The notes: generated by a model from the letters alone, not told the origin. A DNA stretch of 64,000 nucleotides from Lycium barbarum (GCF_019175385.1 NC_083343.1:53342457-53406456), one strand, 5' to 3'. Counted from the stretch's first letter, positions 49,155 to 60,419 are shown. Program-made: numbers and translations.

Positions 49155-51761
49155 TGTTACACCTCAGAAAAAAAGTCCCCGTACATGTACAACGAATAGA
49201 ACTACAAGGGTATGAGTGTGGGGCGTTTTACTAAGCAAGGGGTGATGATTCGTGAATTTTTGGAAATGCAAAAGTTGTAGAATTTCATGCAACCCAGTGG
49301 TCGTATAGTGATTTACGGACCGTAAACCACCATCGTCCTCCAGCCTTTCAAATTCCAACTTTCTATTAAAGTGTGGGAATGCTTAAATACGACTTGGAAT
49401 ACGGCCCGTAAACTGGTTTACGGACCGTAAACCTCGATCGTAAACTGCAATATTCTTCAGCCAACTTCTCTGTTTTGGACATGCTTAAACACGACCAGGG
49501 AGGACGGCTCGTAAACCAGTTTACGGCTCATAAACTGTGGTTTACGACCACTGTTCACCCCGACTGGAATTCATTAAAGATCAAACTTTGAGTTATTAAA
49601 AGGGACTAAAGCCTCATTTTATTTCATTTTTCATCCTTACAACCTTCAAGAATACTCTAGAAGCTCTCCAAATATTCATCCACAAAATTCAAGAGATCAA
49701 AGGGAAACCAAGATCATCAACATCTAATTCATGAACGCAAGTGCATGAGACTCTATTGGAAGTCATCTTCTTCAAGAAATCTCAAAAGGGTTGAAATAGG
49801 GTTTTGATATAAAAAGAGTATTGTTGCTCAGGGCTTGTTCCACCATCATCCAAGGTATGTTTCATGACTATACCATAGGGTTCAAGGTATTGGAAGGCTT
49901 AGATACTTGAAATGTATAAGAACATAGAAAATGGGCCTTGCATGGGTGAATAGTGGCACAATTGAATAGTAGTTGAATGGAGTCATGACTGTTGATAAGC
50001 TACGGTTGTGAATATGTTATAAATAACGTCTAGACCATGAAATAAGTATTATATACGAGAAAACGTGATAACGAGCTATAACCATGGATGTGGAGAAATT
50101 GGAGGAAAATGGTAGATTTTTCTTAAAGTGTATAAGTGATGATTGTTGAAAGTAATATTGTGAGTGTCGTTACGAATGTATGAAAGTTGAAATGAAACAT
50201 GGGAAAAGAATTAGAAATTAAGGAAGTGCTATCCAATTTTCCTTTGAAATAGTAGTCCGTTCTTATAATTACTTAGCTAACGACGACATGAATTCTCTTG
50301 AAGGTATATACGAGTGCATTAAAGGAGAACGAGCAAGCAATAATAATTGTAAACGTCGAAGGTATGTGAGGCTATTCCCTTTCTTTCAAAGGCATGATCC
50401 CTAGCTTACGATTTCATAAATGCTCCCATCTTTTCCTTGCTATCAAAGGTTAAATAGTCTAGGATTCCGAAGCACGATTTCCTTCTTGATATTCCATAAA
50501 GGTTTTCCAAAGTACTCCCATTTTCCAAAACCAAAGGTTGTGATTATGTGAGCGTTTATGATAACGACCGTGGATATTGTTTTCAATAACAATGATGATG
50601 TCAAAAATGAGAATATTATTACGCTGACCATGACGAGAGCAAATCTTATGTTTAAAAGTTTCAAGTTAACGATTTCATGGACTATATGAGAACGTCGAGC
50701 TATTTACTGATTTCTCAATTTATTCATGGATGGTGACTTTATTTCTAAATCTTCCAAAGTATATGAATGGATGCCTTATGAAGTTCATGATTTTATTCTA
50801 TGTTTTCTTTTAATGTTATTCTTCATTGATAGTCTCACCATATAATAATTGTTCCTTCAAGGTGAGACAAAGCGACAATGATTACTCCATAATATAATCG
50901 GAGGCTTTCGACCTTACGTCACTCCGACGTACTTACAGCTTTTCCTTGGGCACACGTGCATGCTAAGTATATGGTATAAGTATATGATATGTATATGTAT
51001 TCAGGGGATATGGGGAAGGTGAGGCGCTATAGACGCATAGCCACCTGGTCAGCTGGCATATCATGATTTCATCCCGGACGCGGGATATATGGGTTATGGA
51101 TCGGGCCGTACGTTCCTCGGCACTAACTTATTATATTTATGGATCGGGCCGTACGTTCCTCGGCACTAACATATGATGACATATGGATCGGGCTGCGCAT
51201 TCCGCAGCAATTTACTATATGATGCTTTATGAGTATGCATGCATGGATCCGCCTTAAGAGGCAAGCAGTTATCGATTATCTTCTTGTACTTACTTTACTT
51301 TCTTATTCTTACTTTATTTCTTGATGGATGCCTTACATACTCAGTACAATGCTCGTACTGACATCCTTTTCTTTGGATGCTGTGTTCATGCCCACAGGTA
51401 GACGGGAAAGCGGTCCAGACTGATAGGAGTCACTAGCTGAGCTGAAGAGCATTCCATCTTCCGGAGGTGCTAATTGGTTGTTCCTTTTGTGTATATATTT
51501 GTATGCCACTCAATAGAGGCTCATAGATGCTCGATGTGGGTTGTGTGGTTCCACAACGTGGGTAGTACGCATGTGTATAAGTATATTGAAATATGTTTTT
51601 GTATTAACGTGTTATATTTTTGTAATGAAAAGCAAATCCTTTTTTTAAAGTTAACCGGAAATAGATGAATGATTGTTAAATGGGTTAGGTAAATGATAGC
51701 ACGAGCGGTGCTCGGTGGTTAGCCCCGGGTACCCGTCGCGGCCCCTAGCCGGGTCGTGACA
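49155..51761 (+). mobile_element. Solo LTR 3, plus orientation, TSD TTTGA
   Basis: It starts TGTTACACCTCAG and ends GGGTCGTGACA, about 2.61 kb, flanked by TTTGA at 49150-49154 and 51762-51766. The uninterrupted paralogous site is at 41668-41672, confirming both boundaries. It contains a 28-bp inverted-repeat cluster (49296-49531), TATA-like sequences near 49573-49600, inverted repeats at 50832-50868 and 50898-50927, three tandem copies of ggatcgggccgtacgttcct (about 51098-51215) and the shared block (51338-51398). Confidence 0.95.
49296..49531 (+). repeat. Cluster of 28-bp inverted repeats in solo LTR 3
   Basis: Two clear units (49401-49428 and 49504-49531) and a degenerate one (49296-49323), spaced 103-105 bp, with the same 12-4-12 design as in LTR-E. 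The last unit ends about 42 bp before attaaagat, a TATA-like sequence. Confidence 0.85.
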
Positions 51762-52650
51762 TTTGAGCACCTTCACATATTCTCGTAAAGATTGCAACAT
51801 AATGTGTGGTGGAGAAATTAAGAGCAAAATCTGAGTAAAGAGGCGCAATAGAAGAGTTTGAATTAAAGATAAAGAAACGACACGAGATAATACGCCTAAA
51901 GTGTTAGAAGTTGGATTAAGGGAAATGGTTTAAGCACGACGATAAGAACAAGCGTGTTACGGGATGACAGTAAATTTATATGTCAAAACAAAACTTCTTT
52001 CAAAATTATACCAGTTAACGATAGTTAGATCACAGAACAGCTGTATAAAGTTATTATATGAGGAAACGCCCGCGCTACTTGATAGCCAACTCTAAGGATT
52101 GAGATGAGATTAAGAGCTAAAACGTAGAGTGACAGTTAAAGCCCTTTAAAGAAGTCGAGGAGTAATACATGAGGCTGAAGATTCCAAAATATGGACTGTA
52201 CGGTAGAGCAATGTAAGGTTATTGAAGTAGAATAATGTTACACCCTGGGAAATTTCGTCTTATTCGTAAAGTCTAATAAATCGACGAGGGACGTCTACGC
52301 GTGAGGAGTAAGATGAAGTGAACGATACCTCTTAAAAGAGTAACTATAGAATAAGAAAGAGTCGAGTTAAGACTAAGTGCACCAGGGAGAGAGTAAGATT
52401 TCAGCGGAAGAGCTCACAATACAACCGTCAACCAACTGCGAAGTAAAAAAGAAGAGTAAATACAACGACCTGGAATTACCACCTCGAGCAGCAAGAGCAA
52501 GAACAAATATTATGGAAATGGTTAATTAGAGAGCTGTAAAGCGTTATAATAAAGTAAAGGGCATAATTTAGTAAAAGAACGTTTAAGGAAGTATTGAAAG
52601 TGCAGGATTAGTTTAACATTCGAGGACGAATGTTCCAAAGGGGGGAAGGA
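51762..52650 (+). mobile_element. INT2, part 2, with polypurine tract
   Basis: It resumes with the right TTTGA duplication and follows INT1 (41668-42556) closely to the PPT (about 52638-52650). It contains the LTR-start-like phrase at 52236. Non-coding. Confidence 0.85.
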
Positions 52651-55344
52651 TGTTATACCCCGTATTTTTATACATTGGATTATTCGTAAGCTAGTCGACA
52701 TAAGTTGGACGACATTATTCTCAGGATATGAGGCAAGGACATTTAATTCCCGATTTTAACTAGTACACGATTTGTTTATAAAATTCAATTAGTGTAGAAA
52801 TATTAGTGGAGATTAGGGATTAGTTAACCATGATTAGATTATTAAGTGGGGATTAATGATTAATTAAGTGTATTAAATGGACCCCACTACAACATGGCCA
52901 AATCTGATTGGTCCATGTCATGGTGGGACATGTGTCAACATGGTGGGACACGTGTCATTGTGGTGGACACGTGTCACCTCATGAGGCAGCATATAAAGTC
53001 ACAAATTGATGACTAATTCATCATTTTGCATTCCATTTTAAATTCAACAAAGTGAACTAGAGAGAGAGAGAGCTACGGCCATGGCTATGGCATAGCTTCA
53101 TGAAGCTCACGGCCAGCCATGGCAGCCACCTAGTGAAGCTCACGGTCAGCTCCTCCCCCCACCTTCTACATAATTGATTTGATGAATTTCAAGTCCAATT
53201 AGAAGAGAAAAATAAAGAAGCCCACAGCCATGGTTGATCTTAGCCGAGCTTAAGGTCTTCATTGAAAGAGATCGAATTTCTAAGACATCTTAGATAGTAA
53301 AGGTGATTAGCAACGTTAAGGAGAAAAGCTTGTTAAGGTATGATTTAATTCTCTCTAACATGTTTTAGAAGTAGTTTGGACTTTGTATAAATTGGTAAAT
53401 GTGGAATTGGATGTAAAGAATTGTGTCTGTTGATGCTAAGTTGCAGTTTGGGACCTTGTGGGGGCTGCTCTAACTTAAAAATGATAAATTAATTTTGATG
53501 TTGTTGTTGTTATGGTTGTCATTGATCGTGTGATGAAAGTGAAAGAATTTGATGCTTAAGGTTACAATTGTATTGTATACGCGAATGATTTGGTTGTGTG
53601 GAAAGGAATGGAAATATAGTTATAAGTGGGTATACGTGTTGTTGTTCTTGTGAAATTGGAGGACTAAGTGTAGTTAAGGCCGTTGTTGTGTTGTTGCTAA
53701 TGTGAATCACTAATTGATAAGAAAGAAACGTATAAAATATCGTATGCGAAACGTATGTGGGCTGTTTTGGAGTATCCTCGGATATTGCTTCGACTAGTTC
53801 TTAATGCGATAACTTAGACGTGCCTTGGTTGTAGCTATGTTTTTTGTTGTATAGTTGGCGTAAATGTGAGAAAATTGAGCAATATAGGGGAAGTGCTACC
53901 CAATTGTCTTGAAATAATCTGCTAACGTTGAAGTACGTTTTATGCCTTTTCGTAGCCTAACCATAGTCTTGACGTTCTAATATAGGTTGAGACACTTCGG
54001 GCAGCGTATACGTATTATCACGGATAAGCGCTAAAGGTATGTAAAGCTAATCCTTCTATCTTTTGGCATGATTTATATGAAACGAACGAACGACGAATGT
54101 ATGAGCTCCTAATCTTGGAGACACTAGGATGGTTAGTGTTCTTGCTTTCCATAAGCTGTTTCATATTGTCTCGATACGCGTCTATGACTCTTGAAGTTCC
54201 ATTTGACAAAATTCATAATGATGTTCGAGAGATACTTGCCATGACTGTCTCCGTTGATATTCAAGTGTTAGTTCATTTTATCTATTCTATCGAGTCTCAG
54301 ATGATGATTTGATTTGCATATGGTTACTCACTACTCTGCTCGGGCATGCTATTATTATATCTTTCACCGAGTCCCGGGCTGGGTATGTTCTCATGCACAG
54401 TTCACTGCATTGTTCACCGAGTCCCTCACTAGAGGGCCGGGTACGGTATATGTATATATATGATGATATGATGATGTGGTGATACGATGATATGATGATA
54501 TGATGATGTGATTATGGCGCCAAGGATGGTATGTGATGACTTTATTCACCGAGTCCCGTAATGGGCCGGGTACGATATATGATAATGACATGCATGTTTT
54601 ACGTTTCATAAGGCCAGTGTATTGGTACTTTAAATGACATACTTGTCTCCTATGATCTCTATTTCAGTCATGATTTTTTTTGTTGTATTTCATGCTATAT
54701 ATACTCAGTACATATCTCGTACTGACTCCCCTTTCTTCGGGGGGCTACGTTTCATACCCGCAGGTACAGATACTCGATTTGGCGATCCTCCAGCTTAGGA
54801 CTTCTACTCAGTTGTCTTGGAGAGCTCAATTGTTTCGGAGCCTAGACTTTTGGTGCAAATTCTTTTTGACGTATATATATGTTTACCCAGGGGTACGACG
54901 GGGCGCTGTCCCGTCATATTTCACTATCGATACTCTTAGAGGTTTGTAGACATATGTGTGGGTTGTGTATAAGCATTGTTCAGCTGTGTCTATATGGCTT
55001 ACGTATGGTATTGACATGTTGTGACAGCCTTGTCGGCTTACATATGGTATTGATATGTTGTGGCAGCCTTGTTGGCTTGCGTGTGGCATTGATATGTTGT
55101 GGCAGCCTTGTCGGCTTGCGTATCATATTGACATGTAGTGGCAGCCTTGTCGGCTTGCGTATCATATTATATGTTGATTAGTTATGACTCCTCAGGAGAC
55201 AGGTTATGTGGATACCTATATATGATGACGTTATGAACCTTTGAGGTTCTTTTGCAAAGTTTCCATATTGTTCTTAAGAATCAGTTTGTCTATATTTAAC
55301 AGGTACGTATACGAGTGTCCAGCTCGGGAACTAGTCTGGCCCAC
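52651..55344 (+). mobile_element. LTR-J, cut near its 3' end by the Athila insertion
   Basis: It matches LTR-I from TGTTATACCCCG onward. It stops at ggcccac, where LTR-I continues acggggttgggtcgtgaca; only about 20 bp are missing, presumably beyond the right edge of the window. It has a TATA box at 52990-52998, two intact G-box palindromes upstream of it, the shared block (54702-54764) and a perfect GACGGG/CCCGTC hairpin near 54896. Confidence 0.88.
52947..52975 (+). promoter_or_regulatory. Paired G-box palindromes upstream of the LTR-J TATA box
   Basis: Perfect GACACGTGTC palindromes at 52947-52956 and 52966-52975, within about 19-bp tandem repeats (catggtgggacatgtgtca type), 15-45 bp before the TATA box at 52990. 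CACGTG is the core bound by plant bZIP and bHLH factors. The equivalents in LTR-I have lost it. A role in stress or hormone response is inference. Confidence 0.55.
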
Positions 55345-56754
55345 TGATACGCTCAAATTACACCTATTAATGGTATAACGCGGACGTTGTCAAATATAGT
55401 AACCCAACAAGGTTGGGGTCGAATGCCACAGGGAATAGGGTGTGAAAAGTTTACTAAACTTGTAGATGCTAAGTTTTAGATCTGATGTCTTAATCCGATA
55501 AGTTGTGTAAAAGCTGGTTTTTCTATAACTAGTTGCTAAATTATTGCTTTGGTAAATATTTATGGTAAAAGAAACAAAGGTTGTGTCCCCGTCAGATGGA
55601 GCATATGATCATGGGTATTGATCTTGATATACTTATAATGGATCATTATATGAATGCACTTAATCTCTATGCAAATCTCTACTATTTCCCAATAAATAAA
55701 GATTATATCTTTCTATGATTTTCCCAAATATAAGAAAGTGATTATGAAGAACGATTAATCATGCCAAGTAAATTCCTCTTATTCCTAAGTGAATTTATTA
55801 AACAAAGTTTAAAGCTTTGAGTTCTTGTTAATTATTCTTACCAACCCTAATTATTTTTCCAAATAAATTTAGGGTTTATGGCTTTAATCAATGTTTGCAA
55901 CCATTAATTATGAATGAAGAATGAAGAATAATTAAACCCTAATAATCCATTATTTGTATAACAATCACAAACCCAATCACAAAATACCCATCATTGGGTT
56001 CACAACCCTAGTAAGGGATTTTAGTTATTCATGACAAAGAACAAGCAAAAATAAATTGAAGAATTCATAAGTGCTTACTTTGGAATGTAAAAGGAATTGA
56101 GAATACTTGAATTGATGTTTGAATCTTCAAAACTTCAAAGAGAAGTTTATGTTCTAAGACAAAGGTAAAAATATACTGAATGCCCTAATAAAAACCCTAC
56201 AAAGACAATTTATAAGGTTTGGAAAATACACAAGTTACAGATCTTGCACTTCAGTCCCGTCATGATGAAATACGGTCCGTAAATCACTTTACGGACCGTA
56301 AAACGATTCACGCCCAAGTTAACTTTTCAGTTGTTGTCTGAAATACGGACCGTAAAGTGGTTTACGGTCCGTAAACAGCATGATCGTCTTTCACCTTCGC
56401 CAACTCAGCCTTTCTTCTGCCAGTGCTTGAATGGTTAAACACGTGCTGGAGGACGGGCCGTAAACTGAAACACGGTCCGTAAACACAGCTCGTATTTTGC
56501 CATCTTCCTCAGCTTGACTTTCTGCTTCTGGAATCCTTTAATACGACCCTGGAATACGGCCCGTATTGTGGAATACGGACCGTAAACCAAGTTTACGCCT
56601 TGATTTTGCATCTTTAACTGCTGTCATGCCAAATCTGATCCTTTTCCTGAAAAACACCAAAAAAAAACACGTAAAATCACAACGACTTGCTTAACAACAA
56701 GTAAAACTTATAGATGAAAAGTATCGATTGTGGTGTGAAAATCACGCCACATCA
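55345..56754 (-). mobile_element. 3' LTR of the Athila element
   Basis: About 1.41 kb, TGATACGCTCAAATT to CGCCACATCA on the plus strand (TGATGTGGCG to GAGCGTATCA in the element's sense). The polypurine tract lies directly upstream in the sense direction. A minus-strand TATA box (cttataaattg, about 56205-56215) follows a 28-bp inverted-repeat cluster at 56272-56583. Its A+T-rich R-U5 half has no repeats of note. Confidence 0.9.
56272..56583. repeat. Cluster of four 28-bp inverted repeats in the Athila LTR
   Basis: Units at 56272-56299, 56345-56372, 56453-56480 and 56556-56583. The first two have perfect 12-bp arms around tcac and gtgg spacers. The filler (tttcttctgccag, gaatggttaaac, tggaggacgg) is recognisably that of the Tekay-type LTR clusters and reads in the same window direction, hence opposite to this element's transcription. 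Confidence 0.9.
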
Positions 56755-56771
56755 ACACCCCCAACTTAAAG
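56755..56771 (-). other. Polypurine tract of the Athila element
   Basis: acacccccaacttaaag on the plus strand, i.e. ctttaagttgggggtgt in sense, directly against the LTR start TGATGTGG. Similar tracts occur farther upstream at 57497-57510, 57544-57556 and about 58181-58192. Confidence 0.8.
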
Positions 56772-58269
56772 TATTTGCTTGTCCTCAAGCAAGCCATACC
56801 ACGCAACGACTCAATCTAACACCTAGATTTCACAGAATAAAAATGTCTACATCAGTTTTGACTCGGAACTACCAGCATGCATGTTTTCCTTTAACCGACC
56901 ACCCCAACTTTCTACTTTAAAGCAATATGCACAACTCAAGAATATGACGACTAACAATAAAGCTTCAATGAATGACATTACATTATCGGGCATATTATTG
57001 TGCGCACAAACGTTACTTTAGGCGGTCACTTTATTTTGCTCAATTTTCATCCTCATGCCCTCACATAATCCAAGGAATGTCCCACCACACATATATACAA
57101 CAAGAATGGGACGAAGACGAAGAAGAAGAGAAAAACACTCACACTCACAAAGAATTCATATTTACACATGCAAATACCATAGGCTTGCCCTTATTTTCTA
57201 TGTTTTCATCCTAGGCTCGTTCGGTTGTGATTACATTAGGACTTGTTTTGGCTTGTAATGTAGGCTTAGGGACGGGTAGGGTACTTTTTTGATATTAGTG
57301 ACTCACCCTCCTTGACACTACGACATCTCTTCACCATGATTCGCCTCTTTTATTTCCAACCCCCCATTTATTTTTTTCAAGTTTTCAACCTCGATGTGGT
57401 TTCATTCCTAGACTTACAACTCTTTTTGTGTTCCAATTTCCTGAATATATATGTATACATGCAACTACCACATTGAGTCTCCACTAGCAAACTCCACCAC
57501 CCCCAACTTATTTTTTTTTTAACATCTACTCCACATTTTAATTCACCCCCAACTTAGGCATTTTGCCTCTTCTAACTAGTAGCATCAAGGAGGGAATGGG
57601 TGCGAAGATGAATTAATTGCAAAAAGGGTAAGGTTTCATAATTGGCTAGCCAAGAAAAAGGTCAAAAGGCTCAAAAAGGGAAACTAGGGGTATTTAAGCT
57701 TTTGGTAAGGCTTGTTTAGGCAAAGTGATTATTTCACAAAGAAGGCCTAAGATCATCTCACACCCAAACTAACTTTCGGATTTCATACAAGACCAACCGG
57801 GCAAGTTCTAGATTATACATGCATAAACAGAGTCATACTAACGGCTCACACACACATTGGCATAAGGACAATTATTTTTACACGTGTGACCTCCCAAGTA
57901 GTCATTTATCACACACAATACCCCAACAACGATCATGTCATAAAAAGAATCAATCATGTTACTCAATCCTATTCTAAGTATGCATTTTTCAAATTTTCGA
58001 GCGGGAGGTCCAAAATTTCCCACAAACCACCATACATGCCATTAGTTACCAACTAGTACCAAATAAAACAAAATTACTCTAATCAATCTAAGTAACATCC
58101 TAAACATGCCAGTTTCAACACAAATAAAACCCCTCAAGAAAAGAATTCTGGCAAAGAAAAACCGAGGGGGGTCAATAAGTCCCACCCCCAACGAAAAAAT
58201 CAAGCACTGCCTCAGTGCTTCAAATATAAGAACAAGGGAGCAAGAAAGTACCTGAATGCCGTGAATATC
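56772..58269 (-). other. 3' untranslated region of the Athila element
   Basis: 1.5 kb between the env-position ORF stop and the PPT. I see no coding motif on either strand. It is A+T-rich and holds three further polypurine-tract-like sequences. Small plus-strand frames here (56714-57258) have no features of genes. Confidence 0.6.
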
Positions 58270-60417
58270 TCATAGCCGGCCCGCTACATCCGACGGCTGA
58301 GTTGATGACTCTCCAGGTTGGCGCTGCGGCTCAACCAATGACAGAAAGATTGCCTGCTGCAGATCCTTCATTTCAGTCGTTTTTAATCTCCTGGCCAACT
58401 CCTTCGGGTCCTCAGATGACTCACTGACCCTGTTTCCAGTACTACGAACAAAAGGTTCCGCCGCCTCCGTCTCCTCCTCAGAATCAAGCAAATCCAGCAC
58501 CTTAAACGTACTAGGAAAAATAACCTGTGGTGCTGGTGGGGCTACCATCCCATGAATCTTGAGTGTTTCAAGCTCCTTTTTCAACTTCTCCAACTCACTC
58601 CTCAAAGAACTAGACTCCCCACCGGGTGCGGTCTGCTCTCGAGTGATCAATCTCGCCTCAAAGCTGTCTAGTCGAGCCTGATACACGTCGTGCTTTTTCT
58701 CAAACTCCGCACGGATCTCGGTGGTTGCCTCAGTGACCAGTTGCTGCACTATTGTCACCACTTTCGGCCGGAACTGTTTCAAGATTTTGTCTACTTGCCT
58801 TTCAGTCTGCACTGCTTTGACTGCAATCTGGCTGTAGTTAGCAGGGCTGAAGTGAAGCAGTGCCAGTTCTGGATCAGCCGGCTCGGCTGTCGCCGCAGCA
58901 GTGGCAGACCCCGAAGGAGGACCTTGTGTGGCCGGATGTGGTGGAGGAGGTCGTGCCTCAGAAATACCCAATGTGGCTGCATCAGCCTGTGAAAAGACTG
59001 TCTCTGGAATCGCTGTCATGGGAGCCTCAGGCCTAGTAGTAGCAGCATCAAACTCGACCCCTACTGGATCAGTCCCATAAGCACGGTTCGGACTCAACTC
59101 CAACTAAGTGTCGTCGTCCTCACCGGACAGATCTGCCTCCCGATCTCTCTTGCTTATCACCTTGTTTTTCCTCCAATCCCCTACATGCATAGCTGGGAGG
59201 GTATCGTCCCACTCTGGAAGCGGAATTATCTTGGCCTGGCGACACAATGCTGTGATAAGGCAAGGAAATACCATGTTCTGATTGGGCTTGTGTGCCCGCA
59301 TATGCAGCTCCTCAGCTATCATCTCCCCAATATTCATCGGGTACCTGGACATGAAAGACGCAATAGTGACTGCCTGACTAGTGGACAGAGTATTATCTGC
59401 CTGAGTGGACAGAGTATTATCTGCCTGAGTGGGGGTGATCCTGTACTGCATCAAGGTCCAACAAAATTTAGCCTCGGTGGACAAACAACTTTTAGTGATC
59501 TTGACCTTGCCATCATTAGTCCATTTTTGCTCATGTGGCTCAGATGTAATAAGCACCGCACTCCATTCCCTGACGGATTTCTTGTCCTTCCTGTCTCGTT
59601 TGTCTAAGAACAGGCTCAGATCAGTAGGAGCCACAAAATCATCACCAAACAGGACCTTGTTGATGGCGGTGGAGGAAATATCGACGAGGGAGTTCCGGAT
59701 CGTCACATTTTCCAGCATGGGAATCTGATGCCAAGCAAGATTCCGCTTCTTCATTGACATTAGGACAGCCCCATATGAAGCATAGAACTCCCGAACAATA
59801 TGCGGAGCATACTCTCCCGGCTCATGAGTGAATGCATCTAACTTGTACCCTTTGATGGTTTCATCCAGCTGTGGATGAGCTGAAATACCATCGAAAATCA
59901 GCCGCCGTTCCTCAAATATTTTCCGCAGCGGCTGTCCACTAGGCCCTGTCCCGGCCATCCATTGATCATATAACTCCTTCGACCCCTTTATTGAGAACCG
60001 CAGCTTCTCTTCATCTAATCGTTTTGTCCTGACGACCATCTTGCGACCCTCAGGCGGCATATCAGCAACTGGATCACTGTCCTCATTAAACCCTGCTGAG
60101 TCACTCTCTGGTGTAGTTTGGGTGGCAGCTCCCCTGCTTGATGCTTCCGCGTCCGAATTCCCCCCCTCAGACTGAGAGGCTTCCGATGTAGATTTAGACG
60201 GGGTCATAGTTGGGGGCAGCGTAGATGTGATTGCCACTGTAGCTTGGGCGGGGCCCCCCCTGACTTTGGGTGGAGGTATAACCTCGGCGTACTCGGACCC
60301 CGAATGTTCCCCTTCCGAATCGGAAGATTCATTTATTAATCTGGAACCCGAGCACGCCTTCTTCCTGTTGCCCTTGCTGTGTGCCCCCTCTTTCGTTGCT
60401 TTCCTTTTGTGACCCAT
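58270..60417 (-). pseudogene. Env-position ORF of the Athila element (plant retroelement protein, function unknown), one internal TAG
   Basis: 716 codons in one frame, interrupted by a single TAG at 59104-59106 (437 codons before, 277 after). I take the start at 60417 (MGHKRK), because the open frame upstream is made from the inverted-repeat DNA and a splice-acceptor-like site lies just before this ATG. Residues 1-20 are basic (KRKATKE, NRKKAC), a possible nuclear signal. A Ser/Glu/Pro-rich linker follows to about 145, then a folded-looking region (FEERRLIFDG, REFYASYGAVLMSM, LALCRQ-type helices), which resembles the plant transposon protein domain of Athila-type elements. After the stop comes a Pro/Ala-rich stretch and a short coiled coil (SELEKLKKELETLK). 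A 24-bp tandem duplication (59381-59428) repeats eight residues. I see no signal peptide or membrane segment, so a real envelope role is doubtful. Confidence 0.7.
59381..59428 (-). repeat. 24-bp tandem duplication inside the env-position ORF
   Basis: Two exact head-to-tail copies of a 24-bp unit (gtggacagagtattatctgc plus ctga). They preserve the frame and duplicate eight residues (TQADNTLS). A local slippage event. Confidence 0.9.
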
Positions 60418-60419
60418 TC

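Noticed and set aside
59185..59728. Plus-strand ORFs opposite the env-position ORF (140 and 99 codons)
   Set aside because: Shadows of the minus-strand coding sequence; no domain and no promoter context.
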